Assembly (NCBI GenBank): GCA_934692675.1
Contig: CAKUUD010000001.1
Location: forward strand, 62,001 to 126,000
Source of the DNA: an uncultured Eubacteriales bacterium
GTDB taxonomy: Bacteria > Bacillota > Clostridia > Oscillospirales > Acutalibacteraceae
Direction of reading: 5' to 3'
DNA length: 64,000 nucleotides
In this document: piece after piece, positions 33,680 to 42,691 of the stretch
How the letters are laid out: each line of letters begins with the position of its first letter
How positions within the stretch are numbered: position 1 is the stretch's first letter
Notes under the pieces: model-generated
The model's database searches: none
Told to the model about the DNA's origin: nothing
What the model saw: the letters and a program-made list of their open reading frames with translations, nothing else
Made by a program: the position numbers and the translations under genes

Positions 33680-34408
33680 TTATAATTCAAGAGTATATCT
33701 AGATAGCTGTTGGTCGTCATTTTTTTCGCTTAATATGAATCCATTTTTCTGAGCTACTTTTATGGAACCGGCATTCTCATCGAAAATCAATAAGGACAGT
33801 TTTGAATAATTATAAATATTATTATCTTTCATATATTTCAATAACTGCACCATAGTTTTCAAAGCATTTGTTGCAATTCCTTTGTTTGCTTCATTTTGCT
33901 CGGTTATATATCCAATCGTAATTTCATCAGAAGAAGTTAAAGTGCTTGTTGAAATTATTCCGACTCTTTCATTGTTTAAAGATACCAGGAAGAAAAGTGA
34001 ATTTGGCGGAGATTTTTTCCACATATCCTTCATGTTAGAATTATAGTAATTTTTTGCTTGTTGCTCATTTTTCATTTTTTTATTTTGAAAATACAATTTG
34101 GTGTATTCTTCATCACCATATACAACCAAGCTTTTGTAAAAATCTAAATCTTTTGATGTGTTCATTGCCGGAACAAGTTTAAGTGTATCGTTGCCATTTT
34201 TTAAAGTCAATTTGCTTTCCAATTCTGTTTTATCTACGTTTAGTAGTTTGGATAAGTTTTGAAAGCTATCATTATAGTCTTTTTCTTGGTATGCATATTT
34301 AGAATCAGCAGCAGTTTGATAGGTTTTATTTGGAGTGCACCCTATTAACAAATTGCTCGAAAGTAGTGCTAAAATAAATATTAAAATTTTCTTTTTATAT
34401 CTTATCAC
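33680..34408 (-). CDS. Lipoprotein with a GNAT-like acetyltransferase domain
   Basis: A GTG start lies 11 bases after AAGGAGGA. The signal peptide ends in a lipobox (LLIGC, Cys24), so the protein should be lipid-anchored outside the membrane. Yet residues 75-242 look like a GNAT fold: a strand NERVGIISTSTL, then motif-A-like TIGYITEQNEANKGIATNALKTMVQLL, and FDENAGSIKVAQKNGFILSE (motif B, asparagine and 'KVAQKNGF' as in RimJ/RimL types). GNAT enzymes need acetyl-CoA, which is not expected outside the cell. It may use another acyl donor or be a non-catalytic offshoot, or the lipobox may be coincidental. It diverges from the aro operon. Confidence 0.8.
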   Translation of the reverse strand: MIRYKKKILIFILALLSSNLLIGCTPNKTYQTAADSKYAYQEKDYNDSFQNLSKLLNVDKTELESKLTLKNGNDTLKLVPAMNTSKDLDFYKSLVVYGDEEYTKLYFQNKKMKNEQQAKNYYNSNMKDMWKKSPPNSLFFLVSLNNERVGIISTSTLTSSDEITIGYITEQNEANKGIATNALKTMVQLLKYMKDNNIYNYSKLSLLIFDENAGSIKVAQKNGFILSEKNDDQQLSRYTLEL

Positions 34409-34459
34409 GCCGTTTTATCCTCCTTTAAGTACAAATTATCGCCCTGATTATATCATATT

Positions 34460-34488
34460 TTGACTATATTTACAAATTGATTTATAAA
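34460..34488 (+). promoter_or_regulatory. Promoter of the shikimate/chorismate operon
   Basis: TTGACT (34460-34465) and TATAAA (34483-34488) are 17 bases apart, 69 bases before the aroB ATG. Another TATAAT (34512-34517) without a good -35 lies downstream. Confidence 0.6.
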
Positions 34489-34557
34489 TTTTCAAAAATC
34501 AAATATATTTTGTATAATTAAATATAGAAGTATATTTGGAGGGTCGTAAAAATTCAA

Positions 34558-35613
34558 ATGATAAATTTTAATGTCTGCAAAAGTAAAATAATCATGGGTA
34601 CAAAAATAATGAGTGACTTATCATCACTTATGTTAGGCAGCCCTAAATCATGCAAAGCATTTGTAATAACCGACACAAATGTATCCGAAATATATCTTGA
34701 GTATTTGAAATCACAGTTAAAAAAATTAAATTTAGAGGTTCATTATTATATTATTCCTGCAGGCGAATTTTCTAAATCTTTAAAAACTGTAGAGAATATA
34801 TACGAAAAATTATCCTTTGATTTAATTTCGAAAAACGACATTATCATTTCACTTGGTGGAGGTGTGATTTCGGATATTTCGGGCTTTGTGGCTTCCACTT
34901 ACAAAAGAGGAATAAAGTTAGTAAATATACCCACGTCTTTTCTTGCGATGATAGACGCTTCAATAGGCGGGAAAAACGCGGTTAATTTGAATTCGGGAAA
35001 AAATTTGGTGGGGAGTTTTTATTTTCCGGATTTAATTTTAATAGATTATAGTTTCTTAAACACCCTTCCCAAAAAAGAGCTTAATTCAGGCATTGCCGAA
35101 GCAATAAAATGCGGAGCTATATTTGACGAAAAACTTTTTGATATTTTGGAAAAAGAAAAATTTGAAGATAATATCGAAAATATTATTTACAGAAGTATTT
35201 TAGTAAAAAAAAAATTAGTTGAAGAAGATCAGTTTGATTCAGGAAAACGTATGCTTTTAAATTTTGGACATACAATTGGACATGCTGTTGAAAGTTTATC
35301 TGAATACAAAAACATTTCGCATGGCGACGCCGTATCGATAGGAATGAACGTAATAACAAAAATTTCCGAAGAATTAGGATTAACGAGCACAGGAGCATAT
35401 GAAAGACTTAAAAATGTATGTGAAAAATATTCTTTGCCTACTCAAAATAATTTTTCGATTGAAAATTTGTCTGAGATTATTTTACAGGATAAGAAAAATT
35501 TTGGCGAATATATAAATCTAATTATTTTAAAAAATATCGGAAACAGCTTTTTATTTGAACTTCCAAGCAGTAATATAATCAATTTTCTAGAAGGGAGAGA
35601 AATTTATTTTTGA
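34558..35613 (+). CDS. aroB: 3-Dehydroquinate synthase
   Basis: AroB turns DAHP into 3-dehydroquinate with NAD and a divalent metal. The family signature is clear: SLGGGVISDISGFVASTYKRGIKLVNIPTSFLAMIDASIGGKNAVN (about 98-143) and, later, the metal-binding NFGHTIGHAVES and HGDAVSIGM histidines. The length of 351 aa is normal. GGAGGG lies 14 bases before this ATG, which is long; a start at ATT two codons upstream is conceivable. It opens the operon, and its stop overlaps the aroA start. Confidence 0.96.
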   Translation: MINFNVCKSKIIMGTKIMSDLSSLMLGSPKSCKAFVITDTNVSEIYLEYLKSQLKKLNLEVHYYIIPAGEFSKSLKTVENIYEKLSFDLISKNDIIISLGGGVISDISGFVASTYKRGIKLVNIPTSFLAMIDASIGGKNAVNLNSGKNLVGSFYFPDLILIDYSFLNTLPKKELNSGIAEAIKCGAIFDEKLFDILEKEKFEDNIENIIYRSILVKKKLVEEDQFDSGKRMLLNFGHTIGHAVESLSEYKNISHGDAVSIGMNVITKISEELGLTSTGAYERLKNVCEKYSLPTQNNFSIENLSEIILQDKKNFGEYINLIILKNIGNSFLFELPSSNIINFLEGREIYF

Positions 35614-36881
35614 GTAGTGTAATAATCCATCCAAAAAACTTAAATGGCACAGTCGAAGTCCCGCCGTCGAAAAGCTATTTGCATCGAGCAATCATTTGCG
35701 GAACATTGTCCGGAAAATCAATAAAAATCAGCCCGGTAATATATTCAGACGACGTCCTTGCTACGATTAATTCCATGAAATGTCTGGGTGCGGATATTGA
35801 TATTTTTGAAAATAGTATAAAAATAAATGGATTTATTCCTTCAAAAAATAGCGTAAAAATCAACTGTTTAGATTCAGGCTCTACTTTAAGATTTTTAATA
35901 CCATTGGTAGCGGCGCTTGGCATACAAACTACATTTTTACTGGGAGAATCTCTCGCAAAACGACCGATTTTACCCTATCTGGAATCGCTTTCAAATCATG
36001 GCTTAAAATTTGAATTTAATGGTGACTTTGAGCTAATTATTAGCGGAAAACTTAGTCCCGGAAAATTTTTTATTCCCGGAAAAATAAGTTCGCAATTTAT
36101 TTCAGGTCTTATGATGGCTCTCCCGATTTTACAGTCTGATAGCGAAATAATTCTGACTTCTGATTTAGAATCTTGTAGCTATGTTGACATGACGATTGAT
36201 GTAATGAAAAAATTTAGCGTAACCGTAACTGCGCTAAATCAAAGATACTACGTACCTTGCCCTCAAAAATATATTGGATGTGATTTTTCCGTCGAAGGCG
36301 ATTGGTCTCAGGCAGCGTTCTTTTTGGTGGCAGGTGCTATTGGAGGAAATATAGTTGTAAAAAATTTAAAAATCAATTCTACGCAAGGAGACAGAGCTAT
36401 TATCGAAATCCTTGACAAAATGGGTGCGAAAATAGAATTTTTTGGAAGCTGTATTTCAATACATATCGGAGATTTAAAAGGAACAATTATAGATGCAAAA
36501 AATATCCCTGATCTTGTCCCAATAACTTGTGTTGCCGCGGTTTGCGCCGAAGGAACTACAAAAATACATAACGTTAAAAGATTGAAATTTAAAGAATGCA
36601 ACAGATTGAGCGCTATCTGCCAAGAACTAGAAAAACTTGGTGCAGATATTAACGCCGAGGAAGATTGCATTATTATAAATGGCCATAGTAATTTACATTC
36701 CGACCATTTATGGAGCCACAACGATCACCGAATTTTAATGTCACTTGCCATAATGGCAACCAAAAATTCAGGAATCACAGAAATCGCGGATATAAATTGT
36801 GTAAAAAAATCTTATCCTAATTTTTTTGAAATTTTTAAACAACTAGGAGGAGTGGCAGATGTCATCGACATGGGGAAATAA
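35610..36881 (+). CDS. aroA: EPSP synthase (3-phosphoshikimate 1-carboxyvinyltransferase)
   Basis: AroA joins PEP to shikimate-3-phosphate. It starts at TTG (35610), overlapping the aroB stop by 4 bases, with GGGAG upstream. The substrate-binding VPPSKSYLHRA near the N-terminus, LDSGSTLRFLIPL (about 87-99), and later EGDWSQAAFF and RLKFKECNRLSA, HNDHRILMSLA, are typical of the family. The length of 423 aa is normal. The lysine-serine pair of the N-terminal loop, the glyphosate-sensitive type of motif, is visible, but sensitivity cannot be called. Confidence 0.96.
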   Translation: MSSVIIHPKNLNGTVEVPPSKSYLHRAIICGTLSGKSIKISPVIYSDDVLATINSMKCLGADIDIFENSIKINGFIPSKNSVKINCLDSGSTLRFLIPLVAALGIQTTFLLGESLAKRPILPYLESLSNHGLKFEFNGDFELIISGKLSPGKFFIPGKISSQFISGLMMALPILQSDSEIILTSDLESCSYVDMTIDVMKKFSVTVTALNQRYYVPCPQKYIGCDFSVEGDWSQAAFFLVAGAIGGNIVVKNLKINSTQGDRAIIEILDKMGAKIEFFGSCISIHIGDLKGTIIDAKNIPDLVPITCVAAVCAEGTTKIHNVKRLKFKECNRLSAICQELEKLGADINAEEDCIIINGHSNLHSDHLWSHNDHRILMSLAIMATKNSGITEIADINCVKKSYPNFFEIFKQLGGVADVIDMGK

Positions 36882-37935
36882 TATCAAAGTTTCGATATTC
36901 GGCGAAAGCCACGGAGAAGCTATAGGAACTGTTTTGGAAGGCATTCCTGCGGGTCAAAAAATAAATTTTGACGAGATAATCTGTCAGCTGAATAGGCGTA
37001 AGCCTAGAAATGATGGTTTCACAACTTCCAGAAAAGAAACTGACAATTTTAAAATATTATCCGGAATTTTTAAAGGCCACACCACAGGCACTCCAATATG
37101 CGCGGTATTTTATAACGAGGACGCAGATTCTTCCTCATACAAAGATTTAGTTTTCAGACCCGGCCATGCGGACTACACGGCTCATGTTCGATATAAAGGA
37201 TTTGAGGATTATCGAGGAGGGGGACATTTTTCAGGAAGACTTATGTGCCCGCTTGTGTTTGCCGGTTCAATTTGCAGACAAATTCTTGAAAATAAGGGCA
37301 TATCCATCGGCTCTCACATAAGTTCAGTAGGTAATATAAACGACAAATCGTTTGACCCTGTGAATGTTTCCAAAACTGTTCTTGAAAGTTTATCTCAGAA
37401 TGAATTTCCTGTAATTAATCCAGAAGTAAAATCCATTATAGAAAGAAAAATATTAAGTATCAAATCCCAAGGCGATAGCATCGGAGGCACTATCGAATGT
37501 GCAATAGTAGGCGTTCCTGCCGGATTAGGCAACCCTATTTTTGATAATATCGAAAGCAAAATTTCGTCTATAATTTTTGGAATTCCCGCGGTGAAAGGTA
37601 TAGAATTCGGTAGAGGCTTTGATTCTTCTAAGATTCTTGGCAGCGAAAATAACGATAACTACATCCTGAAAGAAGGAAAAATATCCACCGAAACCAATAA
37701 TCATGGTGGAATTTTAGGCGGAATAAGCTCCGGAATGCCAATAATTTTCAAAGTGGCTTTTAAACCCACTCCTTCGATAGCGAAAAAACAAATTACGATT
37801 GATGCCAAAAATAATTCTCCAAAAATTTTAGAATTATCCGGTCGGCACGACCCTTGCATAGTGTTGCGCGCAGCTCCCATAGTTGAATCCGCCGCAGCTA
37901 TAGCAATTTTAGACATTGCCATTAAGGAAGTATGA
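36859..37935 (+). CDS. aroC: Chorismate synthase
   Basis: AroC forms chorismate from EPSP with reduced FMN. The sequence shows GESHGEAIGTVLEGIPAG at residues 15-32, RRKPRNDGFTTSRKE, RPGHADYT, GRLMCPLVFAGSI-like and the C-terminal GRHDPCIVLRAAPIVESAAA. At 358 aa it has normal length. It overlaps aroA by 23 bases, with GGAGGAG ahead of the ATG inside aroA, so translation is coupled. Confidence 0.97.
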   Translation: MSSTWGNNIKVSIFGESHGEAIGTVLEGIPAGQKINFDEIICQLNRRKPRNDGFTTSRKETDNFKILSGIFKGHTTGTPICAVFYNEDADSSSYKDLVFRPGHADYTAHVRYKGFEDYRGGGHFSGRLMCPLVFAGSICRQILENKGISIGSHISSVGNINDKSFDPVNVSKTVLESLSQNEFPVINPEVKSIIERKILSIKSQGDSIGGTIECAIVGVPAGLGNPIFDNIESKISSIIFGIPAVKGIEFGRGFDSSKILGSENNDNYILKEGKISTETNNHGGILGGISSGMPIIFKVAFKPTPSIAKKQITIDAKNNSPKILELSGRHDPCIVLRAAPIVESAAAIAILDIAIKEV

Positions 37936-37939
37936 AATT

Positions 37940-38740
37940 ATGAAAAGTAAAATTTTAAAAAAAATAGACAAAAATAATCCCGAATGCAAATTTAATTCCA
38001 TAGAAGAGCAATTTGATTTACCCAAACAAAAAATACATATAATCGCAGGTCCGTGTGCAGTTGAAAGCGAAAAATCTGTTGGCTCAATTGCTGCGTACCT
38101 GTCGCAATCAGGAGTGAAATTTCTAAGAGGAGGAGCCTATAAGCCACGAACATCGCCTTATGATTTTCAAGGTCTGAAAGAAGACGGACTTAAAATTTTG
38201 AAAGAAGCAGCGGATAAAAATAATCTTTTGGTTGTGAGCGAAATTGTAGACCCGCGCCACGTAGAGACCATGATGAAATATGTTGATGTATTTCAAATAG
38301 GTTCCAGAAATATGCATAATTTTGAACTTTTAAAGGAGGTTGGCAAATCAAAACGCTCTGTCCTTTTGAAAAGGGGAATGTGTGCGACGATTGAAGAATT
38401 TAAATTTGCCGCTGAATATTTGGCGTGCGAAGGTAATCGCAATATAATAATGTGCGAAAGAGGAATACGAACTTTCGAAAAAGCGACAAGGAATACGTTG
38501 GATTTATCATGTGTGGCTATTTTAAAGTCCGAAACAAAGCTCCCGGTTGTGGTCGATTTGAGCCATTCTCTAGGCAGAAAAGATATCATTATTCCTTTAG
38601 CGAAAGCTGCGAGCGCCGTTGGAGCTGATGGAATAATGGTCGAAGTCCATAATACGCCCAATGAAGCTTTAAGCGATGGTTTCCAGCAGCTCAATTTTGA
38701 TGAATTTTCGAGACTCACGCAAGCTCTTAGGGGAGAATGA
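37940..38740 (+). CDS. aroF: DAHP synthase, type I-beta (AroF/KdsA-like)
   Basis: It condenses PEP with erythrose-4-phosphate, the first step of the pathway. The markers are IIAGPCAVESEKS, FLRGGAYKPRTSPYDFQG, VFQIGSRNMHNFELLKEVG, VLLKRG, CERGIRTFE and VVDLSHSLGRKD. At 266 aa it is of the short I-beta type found in Firmicutes and Thermotoga, without an added regulatory domain. A frame open from 37916 lies inside aroC; the ATG at 37940 follows AAGGAAG. A free chorismate mutase follows immediately, which in some relatives is fused to this enzyme and gives feedback control. Confidence 0.94.
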   Translation: MKSKILKKIDKNNPECKFNSIEEQFDLPKQKIHIIAGPCAVESEKSVGSIAAYLSQSGVKFLRGGAYKPRTSPYDFQGLKEDGLKILKEAADKNNLLVVSEIVDPRHVETMMKYVDVFQIGSRNMHNFELLKEVGKSKRSVLLKRGMCATIEEFKFAAEYLACEGNRNIIMCERGIRTFEKATRNTLDLSCVAILKSETKLPVVVDLSHSLGRKDIIIPLAKAASAVGADGIMVEVHNTPNEALSDGFQQLNFDEFSRLTQALRGE

Positions 38741-38745
38741 TTTTT

Positions 38746-39036
38746 ATGGATGATTTAAAAATTTTCAGAGAAAAAATAGATATCATAGATGATAAAATAA
38801 TCAACCTTCTGGTCGAAAGATTCAAAATAATTGAGGATGTATCGGAGCTTAAAAAACATAATAATATAGAAGTGGTTCAAAAATCTCGCATAAATCAAAT
38901 CGTAGAAAAGGCGAAAAATAAAGCATTGAAAAACGAAATAGACCCGGTTATATTCGAAAAAATTTATTTAAATATTATTGATTTAGCTTGCGATTTAGAG
39001 AAAAAAATTATTGAAAATAAAATCAGGAGAATTTAA
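38746..39036 (+). CDS. Chorismate mutase, AroQ class
   Basis: The all-helical 96-residue AroQ-type mutase converts chorismate to prephenate. Visible are LKIFREKIDIIDDKIINLLVERFKIIEDV (helix 1, with the active-site Arg near residue 8), a middle Lys (ELKKHN), RINQIVEKA and a C-terminal helix with the catalytic region VIFEKIYLNIID. The GGGGAG site sits one base from the ATG at 38737 but 10 from the ATG at 38746, so the latter is the start. It lies 5 bases after the DAHP synthase stop and overlaps the aroE-aroK gene by one base. Confidence 0.88.
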   Translation: MDDLKIFREKIDIIDDKIINLLVERFKIIEDVSELKKHNNIEVVQKSRINQIVEKAKNKALKNEIDPVIFEKIYLNIIDLACDLEKKIIENKIRRI

Positions 39037-40277
39037 TGGAATACGGATTGATAGGTGAGAATTTATCTCATAGCTTTTCGGAATTTATTCACAGCGAATT
39101 CAATTTATATAATTACAAGCTGTACAATTTATCCGAGGATGAGCTTGACGTTATATTAAAATCAAAAAAATTTAAGGGTCTGAATGTTACAATACCTTAT
39201 AAAAAAGCTGTGATTAAGTATTGCGATGTTCTTGACGAAACGGTTAAAAAAATAGGCAGCGCTAACACGCTCGATATAAAAAATAATTGCCTGAAGGCTT
39301 ATAATACGGACTACTTTGGGCTTAAATATACGATGGATCGGTCAAATATTTTTTTAAAAAATAAAAAAATTATGATATTAGGCAGCGGCGGTACTTCGCT
39401 CACAGCCAGGGCGTTGGCCGAAGATTTAGGCGCGAGCGAAATTATTACTGTTTCGAGATCTTTAGACGAAAAAGTCAATTATAGTAATATCTATGATTAT
39501 AATTTTGTTGATGTCCTTATAAACACCACCTCTGTCGGAATGTATCCGAATAATTTATGCGAACTTGTGGATATTAGCAAATTTAAAAATTTGAGCGGGG
39601 TAGTGGATGTTATATACAATCCTCTAAAATCCAAATTATTAATGGAATCAAAAGAACTTAAAATTCCTATTGCCGGCGGACTTCCTATGCTTGTGGCTCA
39701 AGCAAAAGCTTCAGCTGAAATTTTTTCCGGCGAAAGAATAGACGATTCGATTATTGAAAAAATTATAAAAAAATTATGCTTTAAAATTTCTAACATAGTC
39801 CTTGTAGGTATGCCCGGCTGCGGGAAAACTACTCTGTCTAAAATACTTTCTGATAAGCTCTCAAAAAAATTTGTAGATACTGACCAAGAAATTCAAAAAT
39901 ATTTTCAAGAAAAAATAAGCAAAATATTTGAAATCTATGGTGAAGAAAAATTCAGGGAAGCCGAAACTGAAATAATAAAAAAATGCGGCAAAGAAAATAA
40001 TTTTATTTTATCTACAGGCGGCGGGGCTGTTATTAACAAAGAAAATTATTATCCCTTAAAGCAAAACTCCCGAATTTACTGGATAAAAAGAGACTTAAAC
40101 AAATTAGATACCAAAAATCGTCCTCTCTCAAAAAATTTAAATGAAATTAAAAAAATATACGAATCACGAAAACTTATGTACGAAAATTTTAGCGATAAAA
40201 TTATTTTTAATAATGGAAATCTTGAAGATGCAGCTCAAAAAATTTTGGAGGATTTTTATGAAAATATTGATTATTAA
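39036..40277 (+). CDS. aroE-aroK: Fused shikimate dehydrogenase / shikimate kinase
   Basis: Residues 1-245 are AroE: SHSFS substrate loop, GLNVTIPYKKA with catalytic Lys56, NTDYFG with Asp92, NADP site GSGGTS (116-121) and the C-terminal AGGLPMLVAQA. Residues 250-413 are shikimate kinase: Walker A GMPGCGKT (258-265), DTDQEI, the substrate-binding FREAE and STGGGAV, and a lid RPLSK. The two join without a stop by a short helical link. One protein thus performs two consecutive steps (3-dehydroshikimate to shikimate-3-phosphate). The ribosome site AGGAGA and a 1-base overlap with the mutase stop fit the operon. The separate aroE and aroK genes usual in Firmicutes are replaced here. Confidence 0.95.
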   Translation: MEYGLIGENLSHSFSEFIHSEFNLYNYKLYNLSEDELDVILKSKKFKGLNVTIPYKKAVIKYCDVLDETVKKIGSANTLDIKNNCLKAYNTDYFGLKYTMDRSNIFLKNKKIMILGSGGTSLTARALAEDLGASEIITVSRSLDEKVNYSNIYDYNFVDVLINTTSVGMYPNNLCELVDISKFKNLSGVVDVIYNPLKSKLLMESKELKIPIAGGLPMLVAQAKASAEIFSGERIDDSIIEKIIKKLCFKISNIVLVGMPGCGKTTLSKILSDKLSKKFVDTDQEIQKYFQEKISKIFEIYGEEKFREAETEIIKKCGKENNFILSTGGGAVINKENYYPLKQNSRIYWIKRDLNKLDTKNRPLSKNLNEIKKIYESRKLMYENFSDKIIFNNGNLEDAAQKILEDFYENIDY

Positions 40278-40689
40278 CGGGCCTAATATTAATATGCTTG
40301 GAATTAGAGAAAAAAATTACTACGGGGAAAATTCCTATGATTTCCTTGTGAATTCTCTCAAAAAATTGGCTGAAAAAAATGGCATAGAAATAGATTTTTA
40401 TCAATCTAATCACGAAGGCTGCCTGGTGGATAAAATTCAGGAAGCTTACTACAAAAAAATTGATGGCATTGTGATAAATCCTGCGGCCTATACCCATACC
40501 AGCATAGCTATTTTAGATGCGTTAAAGGCTGTTTCGATACCTACTGTGGAGGTGCATATTTCGGACATAAATAACCGAGATGAATTCCGTAAAAAATCTT
40601 TTATAAGCGAAGTTTGTAAAAAGGTTATAATAGGTAAAGGCCTGGCAGGATATGAAGAAGCGGTTATGTTTTTGAAAAATTTTATCTAA
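40258..40689 (+). CDS. aroQ: 3-Dehydroquinate dehydratase, type II
   Basis: The 143-residue type II enzyme removes water from 3-dehydroquinate. It shows ILIINGPNINMLG at the N-terminus, the catalytic Tyr in REKNYYGE, QSNHEG, INPAAYTHTSIA and EVHISDINNRDEFR with the His/Arg pair. A frame open from 40141 lies inside the preceding gene; the true ATG at 40258 follows GGAGGA and gives the standard N-terminus. It overlaps the aroE-aroK gene by 20 bases and ends the operon. Confidence 0.96.
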   Translation: MKILIINGPNINMLGIREKNYYGENSYDFLVNSLKKLAEKNGIEIDFYQSNHEGCLVDKIQEAYYKKIDGIVINPAAYTHTSIAILDALKAVSIPTVEVHISDINNRDEFRKKSFISEVCKKVIIGKGLAGYEEAVMFLKNFI

Positions 40690-40725
40690 TGAATGAAGCC
40701 CTAAAATAGAGGTACAGACAACAAA

Positions 40726-40749
40726 AACCACACAGCAAATTGTGTGGTT
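40726..40749. terminator. Terminator shared by the aro operon and the TPM gene
   Basis: A perfect 9-bp stem (AACCACACA / TGTGTGGTT, 6-base loop) is followed by AATTTTTTT on the plus strand and by TTTTGTTG on the minus strand. It sits between two convergent units. Confidence 0.88.
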
Positions 40750-40756
40750 AATTTTT

Positions 40757-41557
40757 TTAAAATTTTCCGCCTCCACCGCCATGAGTGTTTCCTGAGGAGC
40801 TTTGGTGAGTGCTGCTTCCGGAATTTCCTTCTTTAGGCTTGGCTGTTCGGTTTATCCTGCTGAATATAAACATTTCGTTACTATTTGTAATGTTCAAGCT
40901 GTCTTTATCAACATAATCAGTAGCTTGAGCCTTTTTCTTTACAGTTTTTAATTGTGACTTCATAAAGCCTCCTACAACAAATCCAATAGCCACTCCTATT
41001 CCAACTGAAATTAAAATTTCCAGCACTATGCTAAATGGTTTTTTTGGCAAATTTTTCTTGTCATAGGCTTCGCCTGTTTTGGCTTGTGTAATAAATTTAT
41101 CACATAAATCTGCATAGACTTCAAATGCTTTTGAATATTTTTCTTTTTTTAAATACGTCTTAATTTCATTTCCGATATAGTCAATTCCTGCGTCTGTAAA
41201 AGCAGTTATTCCAAATCCGCATGTAGAAATATACCAATCGTGTTCCTCCATGTTAATTAGTAGCAATACTCCACTTCTGTCTTCGCCTATACCATAATTA
41301 TTGTAATCATAAAAATCATCAGCAAATTCAGTTGTGGTTTTACCTTCCAAAGTATTTGTGCTTAAAATCACTACGTCACATTCTTGATTTTCGCTGATAG
41401 AATCAAGTTTAGATTCTAATGAAGTCTTTTCGGAGTCACTCAAGAGGGAAGCGTTATCAATTAATCTCGAAGGGTGATTTTGAGCATCTATAAAAACTAC
41501 TCCCACGAATATAAAAGCTACTGCAAGCAGCCAGGGCATTATTTTTCTTTTCATCAT
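40757..41557 (-). CDS. TPM-domain (YgcG-like) membrane protein
   Basis: A signal peptide (MPWLLAVAFIFVGVVFIDA) is followed by a TPM domain (about 30-165, LIDNASLLSDSEKTSLESKL, CDVVILSTNTL, DDFYDYNNYGIGEDRSGVLLLINMEEHDWYIST). A membrane helix (about 178-200), a cytosolic basic segment and a Gly-rich end (HGGGGGKF) come next. TPM proteins act in photosystem repair in plants, while the bacterial role is unclear. Zinc-ribbon and SPFH genes lie upstream in the same order as in the ydjG-ydjH-ydjI type clusters of Bacillus, tied to membrane stress. The Gly-rich tail is common in YgcG proteins. Confidence 0.85.
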   Translation of the reverse strand: MMKRKIMPWLLAVAFIFVGVVFIDAQNHPSRLIDNASLLSDSEKTSLESKLDSISENQECDVVILSTNTLEGKTTTEFADDFYDYNNYGIGEDRSGVLLLINMEEHDWYISTCGFGITAFTDAGIDYIGNEIKTYLKKEKYSKAFEVYADLCDKFITQAKTGEAYDKKNLPKKPFSIVLEILISVGIGVAIGFVVGGFMKSQLKTVKKKAQATDYVDKDSLNITNSNEMFIFSRINRTAKPKEGNSGSSTHQSSSGNTHGGGGGKF

Positions 41558-41572
41558 CTATATCACTTCCTT

Positions 41573-42661
41573 CTATAACAAATTGATAAGAAGTATCAGT
41601 AAGTAAATTATTATGCTGCCAATTCCTGAAGCCGCTCCGACTAAACCCCAGTACTTAGCTTTGTCCATAGGAAGATCGCCTACAAATTTACCTGTTTGAC
41701 CATTCATTGCGAATGTATATTTTTTCCCCTGCCACGATGTGTTTAATAACCAAACCGGATATAAAGCATATTTCGCCTCGCCATTTGTCAAACGTATACT
41801 GGTGCTTTCCGGGATTACAGTTGAAAATCCTTTTACTGTTGATGCAAAACTATCTTCGGTAGTACGTTTAACTCGTTCGTTGGCTCTGTCTATGCTTTTT
41901 TCGGCTGTTACATCATATCTGTCCGACATATAACCTGCCAGATATGCAGTCTGGAAATCCACAGAGTCCGAAAAACTAAAAGGCTCGATGGATTCCATCA
42001 GTTCGTCATCCATTTTGGATGAACCATCTACTGGCAAATTTGAAAATTTTAAATTTCCTTCACGCAAAACGGAGTAATAATTCGTCTGAGTGTAAATATA
42101 ATTATCATCCGCCCAAGTGTGAATTCTGGTAGCGCGGTACCGTATATTGGCGTCTGCCTGTCCCTTAAATAACCAGAACGGAACGTATATTCCTTTTATT
42201 TCATCTATGTGATTTTCATCTTTAAATATTTTCGGAAGCAAAAATTTCCCTTTTAGGTGTTTGGAAAGCCCTTCTTTAGCGGCTTTCTTATCGAGTTTAA
42301 AAGGAATTATATAATCCGGCCTCAAGTCTCCCGCAAAATTTCCCATAATTACCACAGGATTATCGCAAAACGGGCACTTAGTCGAAGCGGTGGTCTTGTC
42401 GCCAATTATTTCTCCTCCGCACGATTTGCAAACATAAACTTTCATATTTTCAGTTTCGTTTTCACTCCATGTGGAATTGGATTCAACCGACCAATCTAAT
42501 TTATCCGGCTTTTTATTTTTTAATTCTGCGTCATATTTTTTGAGTGTTTCCATCTCGAATTCACTGTTGCAATACGGACATTTCATTTTTTGGATAGAGC
42601 TGTCAAAAGTAATTGCGCCTCCGCAGCACGGGCATTTATACTCATTCAAATTGTCTGACAT
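41573..42661 (-). CDS. Zinc-ribbon protein with C-terminal membrane helix (YdjG-like)
   Basis: Two zinc ribbons open the protein: YKCPCCGG...MKCPYCNSEF (residues 8-34) and YVCKSCGGEI...TKCPFCDNPV (about 76-104). Next is a beta-rich domain (PFKLDKKAAKEGLSKHLKGKFLLPKIFK, IKGIYVPFWLFKG) and a membrane anchor at the end (about 335-360). The type is known as TFIIB-like zinc-ribbon protein, coded with SPFH and TPM proteins. It may link the membrane proteins of the cluster; no enzymatic motif is seen. Confidence 0.83.
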   Translation of the reverse strand: MSDNLNEYKCPCCGGAITFDSSIQKMKCPYCNSEFEMETLKKYDAELKNKKPDKLDWSVESNSTWSENETENMKVYVCKSCGGEIIGDKTTASTKCPFCDNPVVIMGNFAGDLRPDYIIPFKLDKKAAKEGLSKHLKGKFLLPKIFKDENHIDEIKGIYVPFWLFKGQADANIRYRATRIHTWADDNYIYTQTNYYSVLREGNLKFSNLPVDGSSKMDDELMESIEPFSFSDSVDFQTAYLAGYMSDRYDVTAEKSIDRANERVKRTTEDSFASTVKGFSTVIPESTSIRLTNGEAKYALYPVWLLNTSWQGKKYTFAMNGQTGKFVGDLPMDKAKYWGLVGAASGIGSIIIYLLILLINLL

Positions 42662-42691
42662 GGAATCACCTGCCTTTTCAATTTTTGTTTT

